A stretch of DNA of 64,000 nt. Origin: CAMDMI01 sp044379485 (lineage in GTDB: Bacteria; Bacteroidota; Bacteroidia; Cytophagales; Flexibacteraceae). Of this stretch, positions 7,599 through 15,377 are shown in pieces. The notes under the pieces were generated by a model that was given only the letters and a program-made list of their open reading frames with translations, did no database searches and was not told the DNA's origin. The first letter of the stretch is position 1. The number at the start of each line of letters is the position of its first letter. Position numbers and translations under genes: made by a program. The stretch spans positions 1 through 64,000 of the forward strand of contig JBIPOE010000005.1 in the NCBI GenBank assembly GCA_044379485.1. Reading direction: 5' to 3'.

Positions 7599-7635
7599 CG
7601 AATTCAAATCCAATAATTTATTAACAGAAAAAACA

Positions 7636-9825
7636 ATGAAGAAAATTATATTTTCTGCCCTTTGCCTTATTGCTCCACAGTTTATTTTCGGTCAACTGTC
7701 ACTCACCGAAATTCCGACCACAATTCCGGCTTTTAAAACCGGATTTTATGACTGGAGTGACTTTGATAATGATGGTGATCAGGATCTTGTTATTTATGGA
7801 AATTCAGCCGGTACATTCAAGTCTAGAATTTACCGGAATGATGGGAATTTCAATTTTTCAGATGCGCAAATTTCCCTTCCAAACGCAGGCTCTGGCGAAG
7901 TTCGTTGGGGAGACTACAACAATGATAACAAGAAAGACCTTCTCTTTTCTGCGGATAATGGTGGAGTGCCCGGCAACTTTTCGAGGATTTACAAAAACAC
8001 CAACAACCAAGCTTTTACAGATATACAAATTACGCTTCCCACTAATCAAAGCAATGAAGGTTCGGGATTAAGCAGCATATGGTCAGATTTGAATAATGAT
8101 GGATTGCTGGATGTCATTACAAAAGGATACATCTCACCATGTAATTATTTTTTCCGAGTTTTCAGGAATAATGGAGGGGATTCTTTTACCGAGGCCTTCT
8201 CCTTTACCGGGACAGATAATGGAAGGATAGTTTCCGGAGACGTGGATAACGATGGTTTAAAAGACATTGCTTTTCAGGGTTTTAGCTACTGCAATAATCC
8301 TCAGGGCTTAACCAGAATCTTGAAAAACCAAGGGAATTTCAATTTCACAGATTTGAATGCAGGACTTCCCGGAGTTTTGGGTATTCCAAATTTCGTTGAT
8401 TTCAACAACGATGGCAAACTTGATATTTTTGTTTGCGGGCGAGTATCCGGAGGTCAGACAGCTAAATTATTTATTAACAATCTCCCAACAGGTTATACAG
8501 AATCACCCATTCAATTTCCTGCAGGCGAATATTTTACAGAGTGGCATGATTTTGATTCTGATGGTTTTAAAGATGTCTTTTTTAGCGTTGATACTGTTTT
8601 TAAGATTTTCAAAAACAATGGCGGCACAAGCATTTCGGAAGTTTCTCACAATGTTTCTGTTTCTGGAATGCCGAGGATTCTGGATATAAACGGCGATGGC
8701 AAAAAAGAACTATTCATCAATCAAGGAACCGGTTCTAAGCTTTACAGTTTTCAATCTGCGACCGCCAACTGCCCTGACCTTTCCGGCTCTCTTTTGCAAG
8801 GTCTTGTAGGCTACTGGCCATTTTGCGGCAATGCCAATGATGAAAGCGGAAATGGAAATAATGGAACTGTGAATGGAGCCACGCTTACAGCAGACCGGTT
8901 TGGGAATCAAGCATCTGCCTACAGTTTTAATTCAAATTACTTAGGGCATACTTCTGGAGCTGAATATATCAGATGTTCAAAGGAAGGACCAAAAGGTGGG
9001 AAAAGCAGGACATTTACCCTTTGGGTAAAAACTGATTCCCTCAGTATTTCATCACTTAATAATACCCTTATAAGCTACGGGGGAAATGAGTTTGCAGGAT
9101 CTTCAAATCAATTTCGTATTGTTTTAAATGGTACCTGTAGCCAAAGTATTCAGGCAATGACCTACGGGGGAAACAGAGATGTGAATTATTTTCCTAATAA
9201 TAATTGGGATTTTATTTCTGTCGTTTATGATTCAACAATAGGATCAAACATTTCAGGAGTTAAAATATTTCTGAATGGAAATCTAATTCAGACATATTGC
9301 AATGAGACCCCTGGAGGAAATATTAACACAAGTAATCTAAATTCATTAACATTTGGCAGATACCATGATTTAAACTGGACTCCGGACCCAGGTTACTTCA
9401 AAGGCTCCCTCGACGACATCGCCATCTGGAACCGGGCACTTACACCACAGGAAATTCAGCAGGTGTACAACCAGGGTATCTGCCAAACCAGCATCACCGT
9501 AACCGATACTTTGCTCATCCATACCGGTATTACGTCGTATAATCCGGTGGCCTATGGCAATACTTTAAAAGTGTGGCCTAATCCGAGTAATACCGCCATC
9601 ACGCTCGATGCCGGTAATCTGGCTTTGATGCAGGGCTGGAAAATCAGAATCAGCAATGCACAGGGTGTACAAATTTATCCTGCCAGCGGCCAGTCGGGTC
9701 TTATCAGCCAGCAGCAACAGACCTTGAGCATGAGTGCCTGGGGAGGAAACGGACTGTACTTCCTATACCTGATAGATCCTCAGAACAACATTCAGGAAGT
9801 GAAGAAAATTGTGCTGGCACCCTAG
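7636..9825 (+). CDS. Secreted VCBS propeller plus LamG protein, T9SS tail
   Basis: 730 residues from the ATG at 7636. The longer frame from 7549 overlaps the previous gene and lacks a signal peptide at its start. The signal peptide ends at about 20 (FIFGQ). Seven VCBS repeats (for example SDFDNDGDQD, VDFNNDGKLD, HDFDSDGFKD) cover about 30-370. One LamG/concanavalin-like domain (LVGYWPFCGNANDESGNGNN to SLDDIAIWNRAL) covers about 385-615. The T9SS tail ends EVKKIVLAP. It joins the propeller type of the previous gene with the LamG type of the next two, like a bridge in a series of duplications. Confidence 0.88.
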   Translation: MKKIIFSALCLIAPQFIFGQLSLTEIPTTIPAFKTGFYDWSDFDNDGDQDLVIYGNSAGTFKSRIYRNDGNFNFSDAQISLPNAGSGEVRWGDYNNDNKKDLLFSADNGGVPGNFSRIYKNTNNQAFTDIQITLPTNQSNEGSGLSSIWSDLNNDGLLDVITKGYISPCNYFFRVFRNNGGDSFTEAFSFTGTDNGRIVSGDVDNDGLKDIAFQGFSYCNNPQGLTRILKNQGNFNFTDLNAGLPGVLGIPNFVDFNNDGKLDIFVCGRVSGGQTAKLFINNLPTGYTESPIQFPAGEYFTEWHDFDSDGFKDVFFSVDTVFKIFKNNGGTSISEVSHNVSVSGMPRILDINGDGKKELFINQGTGSKLYSFQSATANCPDLSGSLLQGLVGYWPFCGNANDESGNGNNGTVNGATLTADRFGNQASAYSFNSNYLGHTSGAEYIRCSKEGPKGGKSRTFTLWVKTDSLSISSLNNTLISYGGNEFAGSSNQFRIVLNGTCSQSIQAMTYGGNRDVNYFPNNNWDFISVVYDSTIGSNISGVKIFLNGNLIQTYCNETPGGNINTSNLNSLTFGRYHDLNWTPDPGYFKGSLDDIAIWNRALTPQEIQQVYNQGICQTSITVTDTLLIHTGITSYNPVAYGNTLKVWPNPSNTAITLDAGNLALMQGWKIRISNAQGVQIYPASGQSGLISQQQQTLSMSAWGGNGLYFLYLIDPQNNIQEVKKIVLAP

Positions 9826-9898
9826 GCCGGCTGGTTTACATGAAGACAAGTAATACCGTAACAAAAATCATTCTGCAGTAACGAATTCAAGTCCAATA
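9826..9898 (+). repeat. Duplicated intergenic unit, copy 2
   Basis: GGCCGGCTGGTTTACATGAA directly after the stop, then the AAAATCATTCTGCAGTAACG block up to the next ATG. The same two pieces fill 11651-11731 almost unchanged. The second piece matches the IILQ* gene end at 7585-7598, so the spacer preserves a piece of a former gene tail. Confidence 0.7.
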
Positions 9899-11650
9899 AT
9901 GAAAAAAATTCTTCTCTCTGTCCTTGCCCTGCTTGCCTTTGCTGCCAGCGGAACGGCACAAACGCTCCCCTCGTATGTACCCACCAACGGCCTTGTTGGC
10001 TGGTGGCCGTTTAACGGAAATGCCAACGATGAATCGGGGAATGGGAATAATGGAACGGTAAATGGGGCAATCTTATCGGCCGATAGAAATAATATGCCTA
10101 ACAGTGCCTATTTTTTCAACGGGTCTGCGGTAAATCAAGATTATATAAAAACAGTAAATCCGATTGGCAATGCAGATTCGTTCTCAATAAGTTTTTGGAT
10201 TAGCAGGAACGAGCTTTCTAACAATGGTAAATGGAGTCTAATGATTAGTAGTATCAATAATTTGCCTGGTTCTTACGAATTTTTTTCTTTTGAAGATACT
10301 ATCTATTTTCGAAACTGGGGCAATTTAACAACGGGTCTCAATTTTGATATTAAACAGAAGGTTTCGTATTCAAACAACTCTTATTTTAATATTTCGGTTA
10401 CATCGAGGTTTAATACCACAAAATTATTTATCAATGGACAGTTTGTTGCCGAAACAAATATTCCAAAGATAAAACCAATTGATGGTGATTTATTTATTGG
10501 TAAACATGCCAATTTTATTCCATCATCTAACAGCTCATTTAATGGTAAAATCGACGACATCGCCATCTACAACCGTGCCCTCACTCAGCAGGAAATCACC
10601 GCACTTTATCAAGGTGCCAACACCACCGCCAACTGCCCTACTTTTCCTGCCAGCTTAGCACAAGGCCTGGTTGGCTATTGGCCTTTTTGCGGCAATGCTT
10701 TGGATGAAAGCGGCAACAATAACCACGGCACCGTAAACGGCGCCACACTTACCGCTGATCGGTTTGGGAATGCGGGGAGTGCGTATGGGTTTGATGGGGT
10801 GAATGATTTAATCAAAATTAATCATTCAGTACCATTAAATGCTTTTCCAATGTCTATAAGTATTTGGTGTCAGGGCAATTCACAATACGGATCCTTAATA
10901 TCTAAGTATACAAGTTGTTCTTCAAATAATGGATGGCAATTGCACTCTATGGAAGGCAAGATATCAACTTATTCATATAATTTTCTTGGCGGTGCCTATT
11001 TAAACTGTGATGGAGACATAAGCAAAATAATATCAGATAATATTTGGTATAATATTGTTTCAACTTATGATTTATTAGGAGTAAAAATATATGTGAATAA
11101 TGTTTTAGTTTTTACTAAACCATATGTCGGAAATGGCAATATGTCCGCTTATACTAACTCACAAGATGTTTATATCGGAACAGAATTAAATTCAATCAAT
11201 TGCAGTCCATTCAGTACATATTATTCAGGTCAAATCGACGACATCGCCATCTGGAACCGGGTGCTCACACCACAGGAAATCACCCAACTTTACAACCAGG
11301 GCATCTGCCAGACCAGCATCACCGTAACCGATACTTTGCTTATCCATACCGGTATTACCTCGTACAATCCGGTGGCTTATGGCAATACGTTAAAAGTGTG
11401 GCCTAATCCGGGTAATACTGCCATTACCCTCGATGCAGGCAATCTGGCATTGATGCAAGGCTGGAAAATCAGAATCAGCAATGCGCAGGGTGTACAGATT
11501 TATCCTGCCAACGGGCAGTTGGGTCTTATCAGCCAGCAGCAACAGACCTTGAGCATGAGTGCCTGGGGAGGAAACGGACTGTACTTCCTATATCTGATAG
11601 ATCCTCAGAACAACATTCAGGAGGTAAAGAAAATTGTGCTGGCACCCTAG
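9899..11650 (+). CDS. Secreted protein with two LamG domains, T9SS tail
   Basis: 583 residues. The signal peptide (MKKILLSVLALLAFAASG) ends near TAQ at 21. LamG 1 spans about 30-245 and LamG 2 about 262-480. Each is bounded by near-identical frames (WPF-GNA--DESGN-N--GTVNGA and DDIAIYNRALTQQEI) around a divergent, AT-richer core. A shared linker ANCPTFPASLAQGLVGY precedes LamG 2. The T9SS tail (from VWPNPGNTAITLDAG) ends EVKKIVLAP and is nearly identical to the tails of its neighbours. LamG domains bind carbohydrates or proteins, so a surface adhesin is likely. It is tandem with and paralogous to the next gene. Confidence 0.87.
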   Translation: MKKILLSVLALLAFAASGTAQTLPSYVPTNGLVGWWPFNGNANDESGNGNNGTVNGAILSADRNNMPNSAYFFNGSAVNQDYIKTVNPIGNADSFSISFWISRNELSNNGKWSLMISSINNLPGSYEFFSFEDTIYFRNWGNLTTGLNFDIKQKVSYSNNSYFNISVTSRFNTTKLFINGQFVAETNIPKIKPIDGDLFIGKHANFIPSSNSSFNGKIDDIAIYNRALTQQEITALYQGANTTANCPTFPASLAQGLVGYWPFCGNALDESGNNNHGTVNGATLTADRFGNAGSAYGFDGVNDLIKINHSVPLNAFPMSISIWCQGNSQYGSLISKYTSCSSNNGWQLHSMEGKISTYSYNFLGGAYLNCDGDISKIISDNIWYNIVSTYDLLGVKIYVNNVLVFTKPYVGNGNMSAYTNSQDVYIGTELNSINCSPFSTYYSGQIDDIAIWNRVLTPQEITQLYNQGICQTSITVTDTLLIHTGITSYNPVAYGNTLKVWPNPGNTAITLDAGNLALMQGWKIRISNAQGVQIYPANGQLGLISQQQQTLSMSAWGGNGLYFLYLIDPQNNIQEVKKIVLAP

Positions 11651-11731
11651 GCCGGCTGGTTTACATGAAGACAAGCAATACAGTAACAAAAATCATTCTG
11701 CAGTAACGAATTCAAGTCCAATAAGTAACAA
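11651..11731 (+). repeat. Duplicated intergenic unit, copy 3
   Basis: Near-identical repeat of 9826-9898, extended by AGTAACAA before the ATG. It shows that the gene and its spacer duplicated as one unit. Confidence 0.7.
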
Positions 11732-13465
11732 ATGAAAAAAATTCTTCTCTCTTTCCTTGCCCTGCTTGCCTTTGCTGCTAGCGGAACGGCACAAACGCTC
11801 CCCTCGTATGTACCCGCCAACGGCCTTGTTGGATGGTGGCCGTTTAATGGCAATGCCAATGATGAATCGGGGAATAATAACAATGGAACGGTGAATGGGG
11901 CAACGCTTACAGCGGATCGATTTGGGAATGCGGGGAAGGCGTATAGTTTTGATGGAGTAGATGATAAAATTTCAATTGCTCCAAGTAGTTCCCTAAATAA
12001 TTTTAATAATTCTATTACGATCTCTGCATGGATTTATAGCGTTGGGAAAGGCAATTCTTCTTATGGAAATCAAGATTTACAAGGAATTTTTGGTCCAGCC
12101 ACATGGTTAGTTGATGATGGCGGTTTTTTATTTCGACTTTATGATGAAAATTATGATGACGTTAATCAAAGAGTTATTAATTATGGAAATGGGTTACCTA
12201 ATCTTTCTGTTTCTAGCAGTCAGATTGTCCAAACAAATTCCTGGGAGAATATAACTTGCTCTTATGATGGAACTAGAATTAGACTGTACCGAAATGGAGT
12301 TAAAACTGATTCATCCATCACAGGTGGGGGGCTGACCTCCAGTATGAATACAACTGGTAGATATTATACGATTGGGCAATGTATTGATTGGGCTGCATCT
12401 ACAGTAATTCAAGCATTTAATGGCAAAATTGACGACATCGCCATCTACAACCGGGCCCTCACCCAGCAGGAAATCACTGGCTTGTACCAGGGCGCCAACA
12501 CAACCGCCAACTGCCCTACGTTTCCTGCCAGCTTAGCACAAGGCCTCGTTGGCTACTGGCCTTTTTGCGGCAATGCGTTGGATGAAAGCGGAAACAACAA
12601 CCACGGCACAGTAAACGGCGCAACACTTACCACAGATAGGTTTGGGAATGCGGGGAGTGCGTATTCATTTGATGGTGTGGATGATTATGTTGGTAGCACC
12701 TTTCCGAGCATTAGTAATGAGGCGTCAGTATCTTTATGGTTTTTTACGAATGCAGATTATAATAATGGACCAAATTTCATCGAAACTTCTAGTCAGTTTT
12801 GCTCTATAAATCAATCAAATGGCAGTATAGATTTTGCACAAAACTTTAATACACAAAATTATTTTGTCAATTCCGGAACTTTCAATCCTTTAGGAGTTTG
12901 GCATAATATTGTTTTAAGTTCAAAAACGAATACCAATACTATTTCACTTTATATTGATGGAATATTAAAAGGGAGTACATCAACTATGGGTCCAATGACT
13001 CCAATTGTTTCATATCTCTTAGGCAAAAGGCCAAATAACACTGGATTTTTCTCCGGCTCCCTCGACGACATCGCCATCTGGAACCGGGCGCTCACACCAC
13101 AGGAAATTACGCAACTATACAACCAGGGAATCTGCCAAACCAGCATTACCGTAACCGATACTTTGCTTATCCATACCGGCCTAACGTCCTACAATCCGGT
13201 GGCCTATGGCAATACGTTAAAAGTGTGGCCCAATCCGGGCAATACCGCCATCACGCTCGATGCCGGCAATCTGGCCTTGATGCAGGGCTGGAAAATCAGA
13301 ATCAGCAATTCACTGGGGCAGGAGGTGTATCCGGCTACCCTAATCAGCCAGCAGCAGCAGGTGTTGAGCATGAGTACCTGGGGAGGCAATGGCCTTTACC
13401 TTTTGCATCTGATCAATCCTCAAGGCCACATCACCGAGGTAAAGAAAATCGTGCTGGCGCCGTAA
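11732..13465 (+). CDS. Secreted protein with two LamG domains, T9SS tail (paralogue)
   Basis: 577 residues, same layout as the preceding gene: signal peptide differing by one residue, LamG 1 at about 30-250, LamG 2 at about 268-480, T9SS tail to EVKKIVLAP. Frames, linker (TTANCPTFPASLAQGLVGYW) and tail are almost identical to those of the neighbour. The two LamG cores (for example APSSSLNNFNNSITISAWIY and SNEASVSLWFFTNADYNN) are unrelated to the neighbour's cores beyond fold level. The tail also switches to NSLGQEVYPATLI, a version resembling the first gene of the cluster, which suggests gene conversion. A strong terminator follows. Confidence 0.87.
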   Translation: MKKILLSFLALLAFAASGTAQTLPSYVPANGLVGWWPFNGNANDESGNNNNGTVNGATLTADRFGNAGKAYSFDGVDDKISIAPSSSLNNFNNSITISAWIYSVGKGNSSYGNQDLQGIFGPATWLVDDGGFLFRLYDENYDDVNQRVINYGNGLPNLSVSSSQIVQTNSWENITCSYDGTRIRLYRNGVKTDSSITGGGLTSSMNTTGRYYTIGQCIDWAASTVIQAFNGKIDDIAIYNRALTQQEITGLYQGANTTANCPTFPASLAQGLVGYWPFCGNALDESGNNNHGTVNGATLTTDRFGNAGSAYSFDGVDDYVGSTFPSISNEASVSLWFFTNADYNNGPNFIETSSQFCSINQSNGSIDFAQNFNTQNYFVNSGTFNPLGVWHNIVLSSKTNTNTISLYIDGILKGSTSTMGPMTPIVSYLLGKRPNNTGFFSGSLDDIAIWNRALTPQEITQLYNQGICQTSITVTDTLLIHTGLTSYNPVAYGNTLKVWPNPGNTAITLDAGNLALMQGWKIRISNSLGQEVYPATLISQQQQVLSMSTWGGNGLYLLHLINPQGHITEVKKIVLAP

Positions 13466-13479
13466 GTCATCCCACCCCA

Positions 13480-13517
13480 AACCTAGAAGGTTTTAAAAAC
13501 CTTCTAGGTTTTTTTAG
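13480..13517 (+). terminator. Rho-independent terminator of the LamG cluster
   Basis: Arms AACCTAGAAGGTTT (13480-13493) and AAACCTTCTAGGTT (13497-13510) pair perfectly around a 3-base loop and are followed by seven T. It sits 15 bases after the last stop codon. Confidence 0.85.
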
Positions 13518-13519
13518 CC

Positions 13520-13631
13520 TTCTGCCAGCAGCAAATCAGCATCAGTCTGCGGCAGCGGTAATTGTTACCTGCACCGCATCAACCCGCAGGTTCATATTAA
13601 CGAAGTAAAGAAAATCGTGCTGGCACCGTAA
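13520..13631 (+). pseudogene. Decayed T9SS tail of a further paralogue
   Basis: Bases 13570-13631 read LHRINPQVHI then NEVKKIVLAP and a stop, matching the cluster's tail LLHLINPQGHITEVKKIVLAP. Upstream, GCCAGCAGCAAATCAGCATC aligns with the AGCCAGCAGCAGCAG region of the intact genes but is out of frame. The following GTTTACATGAGGGCAAG resembles the spacer after the intact genes. It is the remains of a fifth member of the array, now separated from it by the terminator. Confidence 0.7.
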
Positions 13632-13997
13632 GTAGGGTGGTTTACATGAGGGCAAGAGAAATTTATGTGCTACGAATTGGAATTCTGTGGTATAAGTCCC
13701 GCCTTCATAAAGTTCAATCTCATAGGTCGCAATTGGAAATATCCACACCATGGTCCGAAAACAGGTTCAATGTGACCAGCCAAAAGAGACAGATATAAAC
13801 CCAGAAAACGCATTAGAAAATCTATTCCGAGCCTAAATTGCTTCAAATCAGAGGCTTCGCTGCCTTATCTTCTATATCCGTAGCTCTGCTACGAATTTCG
13901 AATATAAGGCACTGATTTTTTGCACTTTAGACTCTCATTACGAAGTTCTAATGCATTATCTGGGTTAAAAAGTAAACGATGACTAATAAACCAGTTT
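13632..13997. other. Intergenic region with foldback element A
   Basis: After the decayed tail this 366-bp stretch holds a spacer remnant to about 13660, about 135 bases with no recognisable feature, and the nested palindrome at 13798-13966. A minus-strand frame ending at 13542 covers part of it but has no recognisable domain. Confidence 0.5.
13798..13966. repeat. Foldback element A (nested inverted repeats)
   Basis: Outer arms AACCCAGA-N4-GCATTAGAA (13798-13818) and its complement (13946-13966) match at 19 of 21 positions. Inside are AAATCAG/CTGATTT (13845-13851, 13912-13918), GCCTTAT/ATAAGGC (13862-13868, 13904-13910) and a central CGTAG-CTCTG-CTACG hairpin (13879-13893). It encodes nothing. 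The outer arm core CCCAGA-N4-GCATTAG is shared with element B at 14653-14800, on the other side of the Abi-like gene. A MITE-like or structured mobile element is the best description. Confidence 0.7.
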
Positions 13998-14639
13998 CTA
14001 CAAAGCATCAATCTCATTACAAATGGTAAGAATATGATCCAACCCATAAAGCAGGGCTGATTCATCTACACCCATCCATTGGAATAACTGCAAAATAAGA
14101 TTGTAGTGTTGACGGGCGTAAGTTGTGCTTTTTAAGGCCTTTCCCGGAACAAAACAAATCGGTTCGTGGTGCGCTATCCGGTTTCTAAGGTCATTTAAAT
14201 CTGCCAGCTGGTTGAAGACAAACGTGTGGTTATATTGTATGGTTGGAGTACTTTTCGGTTTCCCTGAAAAAATTCGCAACAAAGTCCTTCCACAAATTGT
14301 GAATTGGTTTGGTGCAAACATATACCTCCAAAAACCAAAACCTAGTTCTGCAACGAGTTTAAAATGAGTGTATGAACTTTCCAATTTATTAACTGCATTA
14401 TTAATACTTGTTTGAGTAAACCGACATTTGGAATTATCAAATATCCCTTTTGGAGACGACCCATTTTTAAGCCAATCCAAGCCTAAAGTCGAAGTATAAT
14501 GAGCATCAATACTGTTCCTTAGTGCTATTTCAAAACAACTAATTACTGTAAACAACTCTTGTGAAAGCTGTAGATTTTTCCTGTAAAGGGTCATAGCCTT
14601 TCTGGTATTGCCCCCACAGGCCAATGAGTAGCGACCCAT
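13998..14639 (-). CDS. Abi-like HEPN-type protein (abortive infection family)
   Basis: About 213 residues from the ATG at 14639 (MGRYSLACGGN). The frame stays open to ATGs at 14654 and 14684, the latter inside foldback element B. RKAMTLYRKNLQLSQELF and CFEIALRNSIDAHY are hallmarks of Abi-like proteins. RNRIAHHEPICF near the C-terminus carries the RxxxxH motif of HEPN ribonuclease-like domains, so RNA cleavage during phage infection is a reasonable expectation. Relatives usually have a few more residues before the RY motif, so the N-terminus may have been trimmed or replaced when element B arrived. No partner gene or promoter is evident. Confidence 0.75.
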   Translation of the reverse strand: MGRYSLACGGNTRKAMTLYRKNLQLSQELFTVISCFEIALRNSIDAHYTSTLGLDWLKNGSSPKGIFDNSKCRFTQTSINNAVNKLESSYTHFKLVAELGFGFWRYMFAPNQFTICGRTLLRIFSGKPKSTPTIQYNHTFVFNQLADLNDLRNRIAHHEPICFVPGKALKSTTYARQHYNLILQLFQWMGVDESALLYGLDHILTICNEIDAL

Positions 14640-14652
14640 TCGGGCAGAAGTC

Positions 14653-14800
14653 ATAATCCCAGAATCCGCAATAGAAAAAGTCAACTACTCCAAATCGACT
14701 GATTCACATTCATTTATGGCCCCATTTCATTTTTCCCCGAATGGGAAATTTATATGTGTGAATCAGACGATTAACATCCTAATGCGGAATCTGGGATAAT
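14653..14800. repeat. Foldback element B (nested inverted repeats)
   Basis: Outer arms CCCAGA-ATCC-GCAATAG (14658-14674) and CTAATGC-GGAA-TCTGGG (14779-14795) pair at 15 of 17 positions. Inner arms CTGATTCACA (14699-14708) and TGTGAATCAG (14757-14766) are perfect, and CCCATT/AATGGG (14721-14726, 14740-14745) forms the centre. The outer arms belong to the same family as element A. The element lies at the 5' end of the Abi-like gene. Confidence 0.7.
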
Positions 14801-14856
14801 CCGCTCAAAGTCAACAAACCGCATTTTTTATTTTAAGCCTACAAATTAAAATAGTA

Positions 14857-14864
14857 TAACTTTG
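14857..14864 (+). promoter_or_regulatory. -7 box TAACTTTG before a short terminated transcript
   Basis: TAACTTTG followed by CGC matches the Bacteroidota -7 consensus. No good -33 TTTG is visible. Transcription from about 14871 would meet the hairpin and T-run at 14877-14921 almost at once, giving an RNA of about 50 bases or an attenuated leader. Confidence 0.4.
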
Positions 14865-14876
14865 CGCTAACTTATT

Positions 14877-14921
14877 CCCGGTAGCCCCTGAAGCAATTCA
14901 AGCTATCGGGTTTCGTTTTTT
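14877..14921 (+). terminator. Hairpin plus T-run, terminator or attenuator
   Basis: CCCGGTAGC (14877-14885) and GCTATCGGG (14902-14910) pair with one G-T. An inner TGAAGCAATTCA hairpin stacks within, and TTTCGTTTTTT follows. No plus-strand gene precedes it. Its position just after a -7 box suggests a small RNA or a leader attenuator rather than the end of a gene. Confidence 0.6.
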
Positions 14922-15362
14922 ATAGGGGTTGGTTATCATTAAGTCAGTAGGTAAAAACAGATAAGATTGCCCTGGGTGGAGGCAACAACATCGTACGCAC
15001 CAACCGAAATCGCCCTCTTCGGAAAGCTGCAGTTTGTGAACCAAAATCAGAAAAACCCAACAACTCAGGAAATCGGGCGAAGGTCCTCCTTCGTTCGGAA
15101 TATCCCAAGGCCTCTGGCCTTCATGCGACATATCCCAAAAAAACAGTCCTGCCCAAATCCTCCGCCTGGGTCAGTTTCCCACCCATCAATCACCTTTTTG
15201 CCTATGATGGCATTAGAATTCCCAATGGTGGATTGCTTTCGGTTCCTGGCTTAAACTACAAAGTTTGATATCAAAAACTGGACTCCGACTTCTTTTTTTC
15301 CCGTTACTACCGTGTAAGCGAAGGAGCTGCCAACTAAACCGAAGTTTTCCACCCTCTTTCAA
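14922..15362 (+). other. Gap with decayed coding-like sequence and palindromes
   Basis: No intact gene. Codon-like stretches in different frames (DKIALGGGNNIVRTNRNR near 14960-15013, FAYDGIRIPNGGLLSVPG near 15198-15251) are interrupted by stops. I do not recognise the family, so a decayed gene is only a guess. Two hairpins of the window's palindrome class interrupt it: CGAAGG-TCCT-CCTTCG (15078-15093) and AAGGC-CTCTG-GCCTT (15107-15121). Confidence 0.3.
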
Positions 15363-15370
15363 TACCTTTG
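15363..15370 (+). promoter_or_regulatory. -7 box TACCTTTG of the GH28 gene
   Basis: TACCTTTG lies 7 bases before the ATG at 15378, so the transcript would be leaderless or nearly so. The -33 region is weak (GTTTTCC near 15344). Confidence 0.4.
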
Positions 15371-15377
15371 CCCCCAC

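Noticed and set aside
13542..13751. 69-codon minus-strand frame near the LamG cluster end
   Set aside because: It runs antisense across the recognised tail remnant; the IATYEIELYEGGTYTT segment looks protein-like but no family is recognised.
14967..15254. 95-codon plus-strand frame before GH28
   Set aside because: Spans two palindromes and Pro-rich nonsense; the coding-like segments of this area lie in other frames, so it is not a gene.
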